64,000 nucleotides of DNA from Rhodoglobus sp. Its GTDB lineage: Bacteria; Actinomycetota; Actinomycetes; Actinomycetales; Microbacteriaceae. Shown piece after piece: positions 7,544-16,194 of this stretch (positions within the stretch are counted from its first letter, which is position 1; each line of letters starts with the position of its first letter). The stretch is from NCBI GenBank assembly GCA_025464445.1, contig JAODLY010000034.1, forward strand, positions 62,001-126,000, written 5' to 3'. The translations under genes were made by a program, and so were the position numbers. The notes beneath the pieces were generated by a model. That model saw only the letters and a list, made by a program, of their open reading frames with translations. It did not search any database and was not told the DNA's origin.

Positions 7544-10500
7544 TTAGAAGACTACCCAGAGCACTGCGGTGCCGCTCCGCGATCCCGAGGTGCTGTCATC
7601 CCCGCCGTAGCTGGCGCGGAGGAAGTAGACCGTCGCGGAGAGCCTCGGCAGCTGGAACGTCGCAATCCCATCGATGAGCTGGGCCTGGTACGGACGGCCA
7701 CTGATCGTCAGGGTGACGGTGCCGGTGGGCGGCGTAGGCGACGAGCTGTGCACGGTCACCGTGGCGGTGTTGTGCTGCCACGAGAACTGCACGTGGCGGC
7801 TGAGCGAGAGTTCGGTCGTCGACGCGAACCGCACTGTCACGGGTGCCGAGGTCGCGACGCCCGGCGGCAGCCCGGCCGTCGTCGCCGTGACCACCACCGT
7901 GAGCGACTTGCCCTGGTCGGCGGCCGTGATGCGATAGGTGGAGGACGTCGCCCCGGGGATGTCGGCGCCATCGGCCTGCCACTGGAACGCGAAGTCGAGG
8001 CCCTCGGTGTCCCACTCCCCGGGTGTCGCAGTCAGCGTCTTCCCCACATCCGGTGTGCCGGTGATCGTCGGCAGGGTGATGTTGACAGGCGCCCCCGGTG
8101 CGGGAGCCTCCCCGGTCTTGACCTGCACGATCGTCGTCACCCCGGTGTCGCCGTAATCGACGAGGCCGACATACGTGGTCATCGGTGTGAGATCGGCCCA
8201 TGAGGCTGTGTAGGTCACCGGCACACCCTGCACGCCGGGCAGCACCGGCGGGTCGAGCGCGAGGGGCGCTCCACCCGGAACGACCGAGGTCGCCGTGACA
8301 TCCCACACCGCACCGTTGCCCGCGGCGAAGACATCGACAAGCACCAGGTAGGTCCCGGCCTGCGGGGCGACGATGTCCACCCGCTCGTCGGCGGCGCCGG
8401 TTGCCGACTGCCAGCCCGCGACGGGGTTGCCGTCGGCATCGAGCAGGTAGACGGTGAGGTCGAGGTCGACCGAGTCGTCGAGCGCGTCGAGGTCGAAACG
8501 CGCGAGCCGGGCGCCGTCGGGCACCGTCACCGAATACTGGGCGCCGTCACCGGTGACCCCGGAGCCGGAGTGCGCGGTCTCCACCCCCGCCGGGTCGGGC
8601 AGCAGGAGGCCCGCTGAGAGTCCGGATGTCGCGAGCGGGATGTCCCCGTTCCCGCCAGGGGTCACCTCCACCTGGGCCGTCCCGCTCACGCCGGTGCCGT
8701 CCACCGAGGCGGGCGCCACGAGTGTGACAGGCTGCACGGCGATCGGGCTGCGCACCGTCGTGTCCCCCGAGGTCCAGGTCAGCGAGCCGGTGGCGAACTG
8801 GTCGAGCGGCGCATCGGTCCGCGAGAACGTGACGTTGAACGACTGCTGCTCACCCGCGCCGCCGAAGACGAGGGTCGAGGGTTCGACTGTGACGTCGATG
8901 CCGGAGAGCCCCGAGATCGTCGCGTCGAAGGTACCCGCCTGGGTGGATGTGACCGTTCTGGTCACGGTTTCAGGGGCGGTGAGGGTGCCGACCGAGATGG
9001 AGGCCAGGTTGAGGTTGCTGGCATCGATCGGATCCACCCCGGCGTCATAGCCCAGGCCCTCGAGGTACGCGTACCAGTCTGGCTGGCCGTTGAGGTAGAG
9101 CAGGCCCGGCTCGAAGAACCGGGTCGGGTCGACATGGCCGGCACCCTGGGCGAAGGGGTCGGTCACCGTGTTCCCGGCGGCGTCGAGGGTGTCGTACGCG
9201 GTGGTCATCATCGCCGATTTGATCTCGGACGGGGTCGCATTCGGCCGCTCACCGAGGTACAGGGCGGCGAGCCCCGAGATGTGGGGTGCTGCCATCGACG
9301 TGCCGCTCAGAAACTGGAACGTCGGGTCGGTGGTCTGCTGGTTCGCGCCCGCCGCGAGGATCGAGACGCCGGGCGCAGCAATGTCGGGCTTGAGCAGGTC
9401 GCTGCCGTCGGCAAGCACCGGGCCGCGCGAGGAGAAGCCCGCGACCTGGGGCGTGGGCGGCGTGTAGGCCGTCTGGTTGCCCGTGGTGAACGTCGCAGTC
9501 GCACCCGCCGTCGCCGCGTAGGCGACTACCTGGTCGTGGAACATCGCGTCGAGGTGCACCGTCGGCACCGAATGGAAGTCGGTGTCGATCGAGCCTGGGG
9601 TGACATTGACAAGCACCATGCCGATGCCGCCGACGCGCGCTACCTCCGCCGACTTGGCGACGCGGTTGTAGACGCCGCGTTCGCAGACGATTATCGTTCC
9701 CGGCGCGACAAGTGCCGGGTCGAGCGTGCCAGGGCCGCAGAGCGTCGGATCGGGTACGCCAGGCAACGCGACCGTCGCTGCGTTGACGATCGATCCGGTG
9801 AGCGGCGCGGCCGCCGGATCCATGTCCACTGTGATGGATGCCCCTGCGAACGCCTGCCCGTCGCCGAAGGTCACCGTGGCCTCGTAGCTGGGGATGGTGC
9901 TGGCGGCCACCGTGGTGATCCACGGCGACGCGTTGTCCAGGGTCGACGCGGCCGGGCCGTCGTTGCCGGCGGAGGCCGCCACGAAGATGCCGGCCGAGGC
10001 GGCACCGAGGAACGCGTCATCCGTCGCCGAGTATGTCGTCTGCGCCGCACCGCCGCCGATCGAGTAGTTGAGCACGTCGACTCCATCGATCACCGCCTGG
10101 TTGATGCCGGCGAGCAGGTCGGTGGTCGTGCAGCCATCATCGGTGAGCACCGAGGGATCCGGTCCCGACCAGCACACCTTGTAGACAGCGATCTTCGCGG
10201 CGGGGGCGATGCCGGTGATCGTGCCGAAGTCGACGCCGCCGACGGATGCGGGTGTCGCGACATCCCCTGCAGCCGTGCTGGAGGTGTGCGAGCCGTGCCC
10301 ATCGCCGTCGCGCGGCGAGACGAACTCGCCGGATCCGGTGCTGGCATCGCCGATGTTCCCCGCGCCGAAACCGTCGAGGAAGTATCGGGCGCCGATGATC
10401 TTGGTGCTGCAATCGCTCGCCGTGAACTGCTCGCCCTCCTCGCAGATGCCGTGGAAGGTGCCGCCGTCTGACTTGGGAAAGCTGATGCCGCCGCCGTCCA

Positions 10501-11158
10501 GGTAGGGGGCGGGTGCGGCGGAGCCGTCGAGCGGCGCGCCCGCGAACGCCGGGTTCTCAGGCGCGATGCCGGTGTCGAGCACGCCGAGCACTACGCCATC
10601 GCCGGCCTGGTCTGCCCCACCGATCGACTCCCAGACCCCACCGGGACCATCGAGCCCGAGGAAGCTCGTCGACGGTGTTGCCGTTATGTGCTTGAGCTCG
10701 TCGGGGGTCACGGCGACCACCTCGTGGCTCGCCAGCAGCTGGGCGGCCTGGGCCGAGGTGAGTTCGGCGGAGAATGCGTTGAGCGCCATCGTGTACGAGG
10801 CATCGATCGTCACGCCGGCCTCAGCGGCCACCGCGTCCTGCTTGCCTGCCAGGTAGGCGCTGTAATCCTGCGCCGGAGCGCGGCGGGCGTTGAGCTGGTC
10901 GCCCTCACCCGGCTTCGTCGCCGGGTATCCGGGAATGCCGCCGGTGTAGGTGGCGACCGCGTCATCCGCCAGTGTCACGATGTAGCGCCCGGGCACGAAG
11001 GTGGTCTGGCCTCCGCCGTTGCCGGGCCCGGCCGGTGCGGCGCTGGCGGCTATCGGGCCCGCGACCGCTCCCGTCGCGACGACGGCTGCCGCGGCGAGGA
11101 GGGCGAGGATCGGGCGACGGAAACGGGGTGCCGCAATGCGGCCGAAACTGTTTCTCAC
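7544..11158 (-). CDS. Secreted subtilisin-like serine protease with C-terminal Ig-like domains
   Basis: A 1204-residue S8 family peptidase. In order: a long signal peptide (about 1-40, cleavage near ASAAP); an inhibitor-I9 propeptide (RYIVTLADDA); the catalytic core with Asp195 (VLDTGIAP), His291 (GDGHGSHTSS), oxyanion Asn399 (SAGNDGP) and Ser621 (LSGTSMAAPH); a protease-associated insert at about 440-560; a fibronectin-III-like region and a pre-peptidase-like beta domain (about 790-960); then two Ig-like domains, one with the TPGEWDTEGLDFAFQWQADG-type fold and one at the very end. No sortase motif or C-terminal membrane anchor is seen, so it is probably released. GTG 11158 is supported by AGAAGGAAAT 7 nt upstream. 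It is monocistronic with its own terminator. Confidence 0.94.
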   Translation of the reverse strand: MRNSFGRIAAPRFRRPILALLAAAAVVATGAVAGPIAASAAPAGPGNGGGQTTFVPGRYIVTLADDAVATYTGGIPGYPATKPGEGDQLNARRAPAQDYSAYLAGKQDAVAAEAGVTIDASYTMALNAFSAELTSAQAAQLLASHEVVAVTPDELKHITATPSTSFLGLDGPGGVWESIGGADQAGDGVVLGVLDTGIAPENPAFAGAPLDGSAAPAPYLDGGGISFPKSDGGTFHGICEEGEQFTASDCSTKIIGARYFLDGFGAGNIGDASTGSGEFVSPRDGDGHGSHTSSTAAGDVATPASVGGVDFGTITGIAPAAKIAVYKVCWSGPDPSVLTDDGCTTTDLLAGINQAVIDGVDVLNYSIGGGAAQTTYSATDDAFLGAASAGIFVAASAGNDGPAASTLDNASPWITTVAASTIPSYEATVTFGDGQAFAGASITVDMDPAAAPLTGSIVNAATVALPGVPDPTLCGPGTLDPALVAPGTIIVCERGVYNRVAKSAEVARVGGIGMVLVNVTPGSIDTDFHSVPTVHLDAMFHDQVVAYAATAGATATFTTGNQTAYTPPTPQVAGFSSRGPVLADGSDLLKPDIAAPGVSILAAGANQQTTDPTFQFLSGTSMAAPHISGLAALYLGERPNATPSEIKSAMMTTAYDTLDAAGNTVTDPFAQGAGHVDPTRFFEPGLLYLNGQPDWYAYLEGLGYDAGVDPIDASNLNLASISVGTLTAPETVTRTVTSTQAGTFDATISGLSGIDVTVEPSTLVFGGAGEQQSFNVTFSRTDAPLDQFATGSLTWTSGDTTVRSPIAVQPVTLVAPASVDGTGVSGTAQVEVTPGGNGDIPLATSGLSAGLLLPDPAGVETAHSGSGVTGDGAQYSVTVPDGARLARFDLDALDDSVDLDLTVYLLDADGNPVAGWQSATGAADERVDIVAPQAGTYLVLVDVFAAGNGAVWDVTATSVVPGGAPLALDPPVLPGVQGVPVTYTASWADLTPMTTYVGLVDYGDTGVTTIVQVKTGEAPAPGAPVNITLPTITGTPDVGKTLTATPGEWDTEGLDFAFQWQADGADIPGATSSTYRITAADQGKSLTVVVTATTAGLPPGVATSAPVTVRFASTTELSLSRHVQFSWQHNTATVTVHSSSPTPPTGTVTLTISGRPYQAQLIDGIATFQLPRLSATVYFLRASYGGDDSTSGSRSGTAVLWVVF

Positions 11159-11361
11159 AGGATTTCCTTCTGTTCAGAAGTGGACACCGGAGGCAGTTCG
11201 GGCCTGCGCATCCACCACCCTAGCCCGGAACGACCCCCGAAGGGGGGTAGAACGAAAACCCGACATTTCGGGTGCCCGAACGAACCCCCAGCAGATCCCA
11301 AGGAAACATCTGGGCGCTACGCCATGCTTGAAGGACTCAGCCCCACCGACCAGGAGACCAC

Positions 11362-11814
11362 ATGCGCTCGTTCACCCCGCAGAAGCCCGCCATCGCCGTC
11401 TTCGCAGGCCTCGCGCTCGTCGGTGCCCTCGCGGGATGCAGCACCCCGGCGTCGGACAGCGCCGCGGCGACCACCGGCGCTCCCTCCACAAGCCCCTCCG
11501 ACCCCCGCGCCGCGAGCACCTACAAAGACGGCACCTACACGGAGAGCGCCGACTACCAGGCACCCAGCGGCACCGAGACCGTGGACGTCACGCTCACCCT
11601 TGCCAGCGGTGTCGTCACCGCGGTGACGGTGCAGGGGCACGCAAACGATCCCCAGGCAAAACTCCATCAGGGCCAGTTCGCGAGCGGTATCGCCGCTGTC
11701 GTCGTAGGCAAGAACATCAACGATCTGCAGGTCGACAAGGTGGGCGGATCCTCCCTAACCAGCGGCGGATTCAACGCCGCCGTTGAAGAGATCAAGGCAG
11801 ACGCTGCGGCCTAG
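11362..11814 (+). CDS. FMN-binding domain lipoprotein (flavinylated electron carrier)
   Basis: A 150-residue lipoprotein. The signal sequence ends in LAGC (Cys26), a Thr/Ser/Pro-rich linker spans about 28-55, and a single FMN_bind domain of the NqrC/RnfG type covers about 56-150. The flavinylation motif GSSLTSGGFN (about 129-138, acceptor probably Thr133) matches the site to which ApbE attaches FMN by a phosphoester bond. The next gene is apbE and the one after is a membrane electron-transfer fusion, so this is probably the outer-face redox carrier of that pathway. A Shine-Dalgarno-like AGGAGA precedes the ATG. Confidence 0.9.
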   Translation: MRSFTPQKPAIAVFAGLALVGALAGCSTPASDSAAATTGAPSTSPSDPRAASTYKDGTYTESADYQAPSGTETVDVTLTLASGVVTAVTVQGHANDPQAKLHQGQFASGIAAVVVGKNINDLQVDKVGGSSLTSGGFNAAVEEIKADAAA

Positions 11815-12676
11815 CCAGCGGTCGCACTCCCTCAGTTTCGAGGCGATCGGCACCGGCTGGCAGCTCGATACTGTTGAGCCGATCGAACCCGCACTGGCCG
11901 CCGCGATCGCGGACCGCATCGAGGACTTCGACAGAACCTGGTCGCGCTTTCGCGCCGACTCTCTCGTCTCGCGCATCTCGAAAACACCGGGGGTCTGGGA
12001 GTTCCCACCCGATGCGCCCGCGCTGTTCGACACCTATCGCAGGCTCTACGCAGCGACCGACGGCGCCATGAGCCCCCTCGTGGGCCAGGCACTCGATAAC
12101 CTCGGCTACGACAGGACATACTCGTTGCGGTCGAGCGGGAGCGCCTTCGCCGTACCGGCATGGGATGACGCAATCGGCTGGGATGGGCATGCCCTCACAA
12201 CGGTGCTGCCGGTGTCCATCGACGTCGGGGCGGCTGGCAAAGGGTACCTCGTGGACATCGTGAGCGACATGCTCGCAGCGGCTGGGCACGAGGACTTCGT
12301 GGTCGACGGCAGCGGCGACATCCGCCGGGTCGGACCCACGCCGATCAGGGTGGCCCTCGAGCATCCGCTGGATGCCGCGAAAGCCATCGGCGTCGCAAAC
12401 GTGGGCGCCGCGATCTGCTCGTCCGCGACGAACCGCCGCACCTGGGGTGACGGGTTGCATCACGTGATCGACGCGACCACCGGACTGCCCACCCGCGCGG
12501 TGATCGCAACCTGGGCCATGGCCGACACCGCGCTCGAGGCCGACGGTCTCGCGACCGCGCTTTTCTTCGTCGACGCCGAACTATTGGCCGCCGAGTTCAG
12601 TTTCAGCTACGTGAGGATGTTCGCGAACGGGACTGTAGAGTTCTCGCCAAACCTCGATGGGGAGTTGTTCACATGA
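11783..12676 (+). CDS. apbE: FAD:protein FMN transferase
   Basis: A 297-residue ApbE-family enzyme that transfers FMN from FAD to Ser/Thr of target domains outside the cytoplasmic membrane. Signatures: FEAIGTGWQLD at the N-terminus, the DRTWSRFRADSLVSRIS segment, DVGAAGKGYLVD and HHVIDATTGLPT, and the metal-binding ADTALEADGLATALFF. The only usable start is TTG 11783, 32 bp inside the FMN-binding gene; no signal peptide is visible in this reading, so a start at a rarer codon or export by another route is possible. It overlaps the next gene by ATGA, indicating a tight operon. Confidence 0.9.
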   Translation: MKRSRQTLRPSQRSHSLSFEAIGTGWQLDTVEPIEPALAAAIADRIEDFDRTWSRFRADSLVSRISKTPGVWEFPPDAPALFDTYRRLYAATDGAMSPLVGQALDNLGYDRTYSLRSSGSAFAVPAWDDAIGWDGHALTTVLPVSIDVGAAGKGYLVDIVSDMLAAAGHEDFVVDGSGDIRRVGPTPIRVALEHPLDAAKAIGVANVGAAICSSATNRRTWGDGLHHVIDATTGLPTRAVIATWAMADTALEADGLATALFFVDAELLAAEFSFSYVRMFANGTVEFSPNLDGELFT

Positions 12677-14202
12677 AGCAATGGCTCGACCGCAGCACCG
12701 GGGTCCTCACGATGTACAAGCTCGTGATCGTCCTGCTTTCCGCCATCGGGGTCATCGCCATCCTGCTCTCGCTGTTCGGCCAGCTCACCCCCTGGACCCC
12801 GCTGCAGCTGCTCGCCTCAGCGGCTGTGGCCATCGCGTTCACCTGCTCGACGAGCCTGCTGTTCGCCATGATCATGCGGGTCAAGCCGCACCTCGATTCG
12901 GCTCTCATCACCGGCCTGCTGCTGTTCTTCGTCATGCAGCCGCGGCTCGACCTGCCGGGGCTCGCCGGGATCGCCGTGGCGGGCATCCTCGCGAGCATCT
13001 CCAAGTACCTGCTGGCCATCCGGGGGCGCCACATCTTCAACCCGGCGGCCACCGGCGCGTTCCTGGTGACCCTCGTGGTGTTCGCCACGGGCATCGACTC
13101 GAGCTACGCGGCATGGTGGATCGGGGTCCCACAGCTCCTCATCCCGGTGGCGATCGCCGCCTTCCTCGTGCTCTACCGAACGCAACGCCTCACTGTCGGT
13201 GCCGCATTCGTGCTCATCGCCGTGGCCGTCGCGCTGGCCGATGCGGTGCTGCGGGGCGCGCCGGTGCTGGAGGTCCTCGGCTTCACGGTGCTCCAGTCCC
13301 CGCTGGTGTTCTTTGCCGGCTTCATGTTCAGCGAACCGCTCACCCTGCCCCCGCGGCGCTGGCAGCAGTTGCTCGAGGCCGTGGTGGTGGCGGTGCTGTT
13401 CACCGTGCCGTTCGCCTTCGGCGCGCTCAACAAGACGCCCCAGTTCGCGCTGCTCGTGGGCAACCTCGTCGGCTTCGCCTTCGGGCAGCGCCGCGGCATC
13501 CGGCTCGACTATCTCGGCAAACAGCAGCTCGGGCCCACGACGTGGGAGCTGTCATTCAGGCCCGCGCGGCCTGTGCGGTTCGTGGCCGGGCAGTACATGG
13601 AGCTGACAATCCCCCATCGCGGCGCCGACTTCCGCGGCAGCAGGCGCTACTTCAGCATCTCGTCGGCGCCAGCAAACGATGGGCCGATCACCTTCGCGAT
13701 CACCGTCCCCGAGAAGTCGAGCAGCTTCAAACAGGCACTGCTCGACCTGGAGCCGGGAGCGATCGTGCGCGGCACGGGAGTCGGCGGAGACTTCTCGCTG
13801 CCCGCCGACACGACCGAACCCCTCCTGCTCGTGGCGGGCGGCATCGGCATCACACCGTTCGCGAGCCAGCTTGCTGCGGCGACAGCCCGCGGCGAGAAGC
13901 GCGACGTGACAGTCGTCTACGCTAACAGCACGCCCGGCGAACTGCCCTACGCCGACCTGCTCAAAGAATCGGGCGCGCACGTCGTGCTGTACGCGCCCGA
14001 GGCGCCCAGTCCCCTCCCCGACAGCTGGGTGTACGCGGGGCCCGGCCGGGTCACTGGCGAGCGCCTGGCCGCGACGGTGCCGGACGTCTCGAAACGTCGC
14101 GCATTCGTGTCCGGCCCTCCCGCCCTGGTCAACGACCTGCGCAAGGCCCTGCGCTCGCAGGGAGCCAGGCGCGTGCACTCCGACTATTTCTCGGGGTACT
14201 GA
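12673..14202 (+). CDS. NqrB/RnfD-like membrane protein fused to a ferredoxin-NADP reductase domain
   Basis: A 509-residue fusion. Residues 1 to about 270 are hydrophobic, with about nine helices and the NqrB/RnfD motif GRHIFNPAATGAF (118-130). Residues about 280-509 form an FNR-type flavin reductase: RRYFSISS (324-331, FAD-binding RxYS type), the NAD(P) loop GGIGITPF (389-396), SGPPALV, and a terminal YFSGY. This arrangement would pass electrons from cytoplasmic NAD(P)H through FAD and the membrane to the flavinylated lipoprotein encoded two genes upstream. The family and cassette type are known from surveys of extracytosolic flavinylation; the terminal acceptor here is unknown. Confidence 0.88.
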   Translation: MKQWLDRSTGVLTMYKLVIVLLSAIGVIAILLSLFGQLTPWTPLQLLASAAVAIAFTCSTSLLFAMIMRVKPHLDSALITGLLLFFVMQPRLDLPGLAGIAVAGILASISKYLLAIRGRHIFNPAATGAFLVTLVVFATGIDSSYAAWWIGVPQLLIPVAIAAFLVLYRTQRLTVGAAFVLIAVAVALADAVLRGAPVLEVLGFTVLQSPLVFFAGFMFSEPLTLPPRRWQQLLEAVVVAVLFTVPFAFGALNKTPQFALLVGNLVGFAFGQRRGIRLDYLGKQQLGPTTWELSFRPARPVRFVAGQYMELTIPHRGADFRGSRRYFSISSAPANDGPITFAITVPEKSSSFKQALLDLEPGAIVRGTGVGGDFSLPADTTEPLLLVAGGIGITPFASQLAAATARGEKRDVTVVYANSTPGELPYADLLKESGAHVVLYAPEAPSPLPDSWVYAGPGRVTGERLAATVPDVSKRRAFVSGPPALVNDLRKALRSQGARRVHSDYFSGY

Positions 14203-14242
14203 ACACCTCCGTAGTAACGCCGTCCGCAGCATCACGATCCCC

Positions 14243-14350
14243 GTGAGCGAGCGGGCGAAACCGCGTAAGATCGCGATAACTGCGCAAGCGGAGAACGATG
14301 GAATGCCCGCCATCCACGCCGCGCAGAAGCAGGGTGCCAACGCATCCTGA
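14243..14350 (+). other. Candidate short transcript with a 35- or 15-codon ORF
   Basis: Between the reductase fusion and icd, an open frame runs from GTG 14243 to TGA 14348-14350 (35 codons, beginning MSERAKPRKIAITAQ). An internal ATG at 14303 would give MPAIHAAQKQGANAS and has AGCGGAG about 9 nt upstream. A possible promoter (GTGAGC, 17 bp, TAAGAT at 14266-14271) lies in front and a T-tailed hairpin follows. I do not recognise the peptide. The hairpin is equally well explained as the terminator of the upstream operon, so coding is uncertain. Confidence 0.2.
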
Positions 14351-14362
14351 CGAGAATTCCCG

Positions 14363-14400
14363 AGGCCGGGCCGCGATGCGGTTCCGGCCTTTCGTCGTTT
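14363..14400 (+). terminator. Rho-independent terminator of the flavin electron-transfer operon
   Basis: The stem pairs AGGCCGG (14363-14369) with CCGGCCT (14384-14390) and the inner CCGC with GCGG around a GAT loop. The run TTCGTCGTTT (14391-14400) follows on the plus strand. The T-rich side is on the plus strand, so it fits the apbE operon better than icd, which ends 6 bp away on the other strand, though it may serve both. Confidence 0.7.
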
Positions 14401-14405
14401 CCGGG

Positions 14406-15620
14406 CTATGCCAGCCTGGCCGCGAGGTTCTTGTCGAGGGTGTCGAGGAACTCCTCGGTGGTCTCCCACTTCTGGTCGGGCCCGACGAGCGCGGCCAGGT
14501 CCTTCGTCATGTGGCCGGCCTCGACCGACTTGATCACGACATCCTCGAGCGTCAGCGAGAAGTCGATGAGCTCCTGGTTGCCGTCGAGCAGGCCGCGGTG
14601 CGCGAGGCCACGCGTCCAGGCATAGATCGAGGCGATCGGGTTCGTGGACGTGGGCTTGCCCTGCTGGTGCATGCGGTAGTGCCGCGTCACGGTGCCGTGC
14701 GCTGCCTCCGCCTCGACGACCTTGCCGTCGGGAGTGGAGAGCACGCTCGTCATGAGGCCGAGCGAACCGAAGCCCTGCGCGACGGTGTCGGACTGCACAT
14801 CGCCGTCGTAGTTCTTACATGCCCAGACGTAGCCGCCCTCCCACTTCATGGCCGAGGCGACCATGTCGTCGATGAGGCGGTGCTCGTAGGTCAGGCCGGC
14901 AGCGTCGAACTGTGCCTTGAACTCCGCGTCGAATATCTCTTGGAAGATGTCCTTGAACCGGCCGTCGTACGCCTTGAGGATCGTGTTCTTGGTGGAGAGG
15001 TACACCGGGTAGTTGCGGCTGAGGCCGTAGTTCAGGCTCGCGCGGGCGAAGTCGCGGATCGAGGCATCCTGGTTGTACTGCACCTGGGCGATGCCGTCGT
15101 CAGGGGCGTCGTAGACGTCGAACTTGAGCGGCTCCGAGCCATCGTCCGGCGTGAACTGCACCGTGAGCTTGCCCTTGCCCTTGAAGACGAAGTCGGTGGC
15201 CTTGTACTGGTCGCCGAAGGCGTGGCGGCCGATGATTATCGGCTTGTTCCAGCCGGGCACGAGGCGCGGGATGTTCGAGATGATTATCGGCTCACGGAAG
15301 ATGACGCCGCCGAGGATGTTGCGGATGGTGCCGTTCGGGCTCTTCCACATCTGCTTGAGGCCGAATTCTTCGACGCGCGCCTCGTCGGGCGTGATCGTCG
15401 CACACTTGACGCCGACGCCGTGCTTCTGGATCGCGTGGGCCGCATCGATGGTCACCTGGTCGCCGGTGGCATCCCGATTTTCGATCCCGAGGTCGTAGTA
15501 CTCGAGGTTCACGTCGAGGTACGGGTGGATCAGCGTGTCCTTGATCTTGTGCCAGATGATGCGGGTCATCTCGTCGCCATCGAGCTCGACGACGGTGCCT
15601 TCTACCTTGATCTTGGACAA
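14406..15620 (-). CDS. icd: NADP-dependent isocitrate dehydrogenase
   Basis: A 404-residue TCA-cycle enzyme (isocitrate to 2-oxoglutarate, CO2 and NADPH) of the homodimeric type also found in eukaryotes. It begins [19 protein letters not shown] and has the substrate loop [33 protein letters not shown], and the metal-binding [11 protein letters not shown]. The start is TTG 15620, supported by AAGGAG 6 nt upstream. The upstream region holds a palindrome that also occurs upstream of sucCD, pointing to common control of TCA genes. Confidence 0.95.
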   Translation of the reverse strand: MSKIKVEGTVVELDGDEMTRIIWHKIKDTLIHPYLDVNLEYYDLGIENRDATGDQVTIDAAHAIQKHGVGVKCATITPDEARVEEFGLKQMWKSPNGTIRNILGGVIFREPIIISNIPRLVPGWNKPIIIGRHAFGDQYKATDFVFKGKGKLTVQFTPDDGSEPLKFDVYDAPDDGIAQVQYNQDASIRDFARASLNYGLSRNYPVYLSTKNTILKAYDGRFKDIFQEIFDAEFKAQFDAAGLTYEHRLIDDMVASAMKWEGGYVWACKNYDGDVQSDTVAQGFGSLGLMTSVLSTPDGKVVEAEAAHGTVTRHYRMHQQGKPTSTNPIASIYAWTRGLAHRGLLDGNQELIDFSLTLEDVVIKSVEAGHMTKDLAALVGPDQKWETTEEFLDTLDKNLAARLA

Positions 15621-15671
15621 GCGGAACTCCTTAGTCTGTGGGCCGTGAACAGCATACCCGCTCGTAGAAGT

Positions 15672-15694
15672 ATCTTGATGTCAAGATATCTTGG
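15672..15694. promoter_or_regulatory. Overlapping palindromes in the icd upstream region (TCA-type operator)
   Basis: ATCTTGA (15672-15678) and TCAAGAT (15681-15687) form a perfect 7-bp inverted repeat with a 2-bp spacer. It overlaps a second perfect palindrome CAAGATATCTTG. A closely matching block lies upstream of sucC at 35191-35212; the common core is CTYGAYGTCAAGAYA. The position, about 50-80 bp upstream of icd, suits a transcription-factor site. I cannot name the regulator. Confidence 0.55.
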
Positions 15695-15720
15695 CGCTTG
15701 CCGGACGCAGCGGTTAGCCT
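15691..15720 (+). promoter_or_regulatory. Promoter of the GNAT acetyltransferase gene
   Basis: TTGGCG at 15691-15696, an 18-bp spacer and TAGCCT at 15715-15720. Transcription would begin about 7 bp later, at the ATG (15727), so the message is probably leaderless. No Shine-Dalgarno sequence is visible. The promoter abuts the icd palindromes on their downstream side. Confidence 0.4.
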
Positions 15721-15726
15721 GTGGAC

Positions 15727-16179
15727 ATGGCCGAACTGCGACTAGAAGAACTGTCCGCGAAGACGATCGTCGCGGCCAACGGCCTCACCCTGCGGCGCGG
15801 CCAGGAGCAGTTCGTGACGCCGCCCTCATACGCCATCGCGGACAGTTTCATCAACCCGGTGACCTCCTGGCCACGCGTCGTGCTTGACGGCGACAAGGTC
15901 GTCGGCTTCATCAGGGGCAACTTCGACCCGGAGGCGATCCAGGAGGAGTTTCGCAGCTGTGTCTGGCGTGTGACAGTCGCCGCGGATGCCCAGGGGCTGG
16001 GTGTGGGCAGGTTCGCGGTACTGGCACTCGCCGCGGAGGCGAAGAGCCGTGGATTCGAGCGCCTCACCGCCATCTGGGAGCCGGGCGATAACGGGCCCGA
16101 GGAGTTCTTCCTGCGCGTCGGCTTCACCATCGTCGGCCAGACCCAGTACGGGGAGAATCTCGGGGCGCTCAGTCTCTGA
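15727..16179 (+). CDS. GNAT family N-acetyltransferase
   Basis: A protein of about 150 residues with the GNAT fold: a substrate-side N-terminal half, the core beta strand VVLDGDKVVGFIRG, the acetyl-CoA loop VAADAQGLGVGRFAVLALA (Q/R-x-x-G-x-G type) and the C-terminal EEFFLRVGFTIVGQT. The length and the FLRVGF segment resemble SpeG/diamine acetyltransferase-like proteins, but the substrate cannot be read from sequence. ATG 15727 is preferred to GTG 15721 because of the promoter spacing. The next gene starts 15 bp downstream on the same strand. Confidence 0.8.
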   Translation: MAELRLEELSAKTIVAANGLTLRRGQEQFVTPPSYAIADSFINPVTSWPRVVLDGDKVVGFIRGNFDPEAIQEEFRSCVWRVTVAADAQGLGVGRFAVLALAAEAKSRGFERLTAIWEPGDNGPEEFFLRVGFTIVGQTQYGENLGALSL

Positions 16180-16194
16180 CGAGCGGAGTCTGTA

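Noticed and set aside
11234-11247. CCCCC-GAA-GGGGG hairpin between the subtilase and FMN-lipoprotein genes as a terminator
   Set aside because: It lies between divergent genes, so there is no transcript to terminate, and no T-run follows. A regulatory role cannot be excluded, but nothing supports it.
14203-14405. A tRNA gene or 6C RNA in this gap
   Set aside because: No cloverleaf, no TTCGA loop and no pair of C-rich loops could be found.
14298-15887. 529-codon plus-strand frame opposite icd, and similar long antisense frames opposite the subtilase, the ABC exporter and purH
   Set aside because: Same reason: shadows of GC-rich third positions. None has a family signature or a ribosome-binding site.
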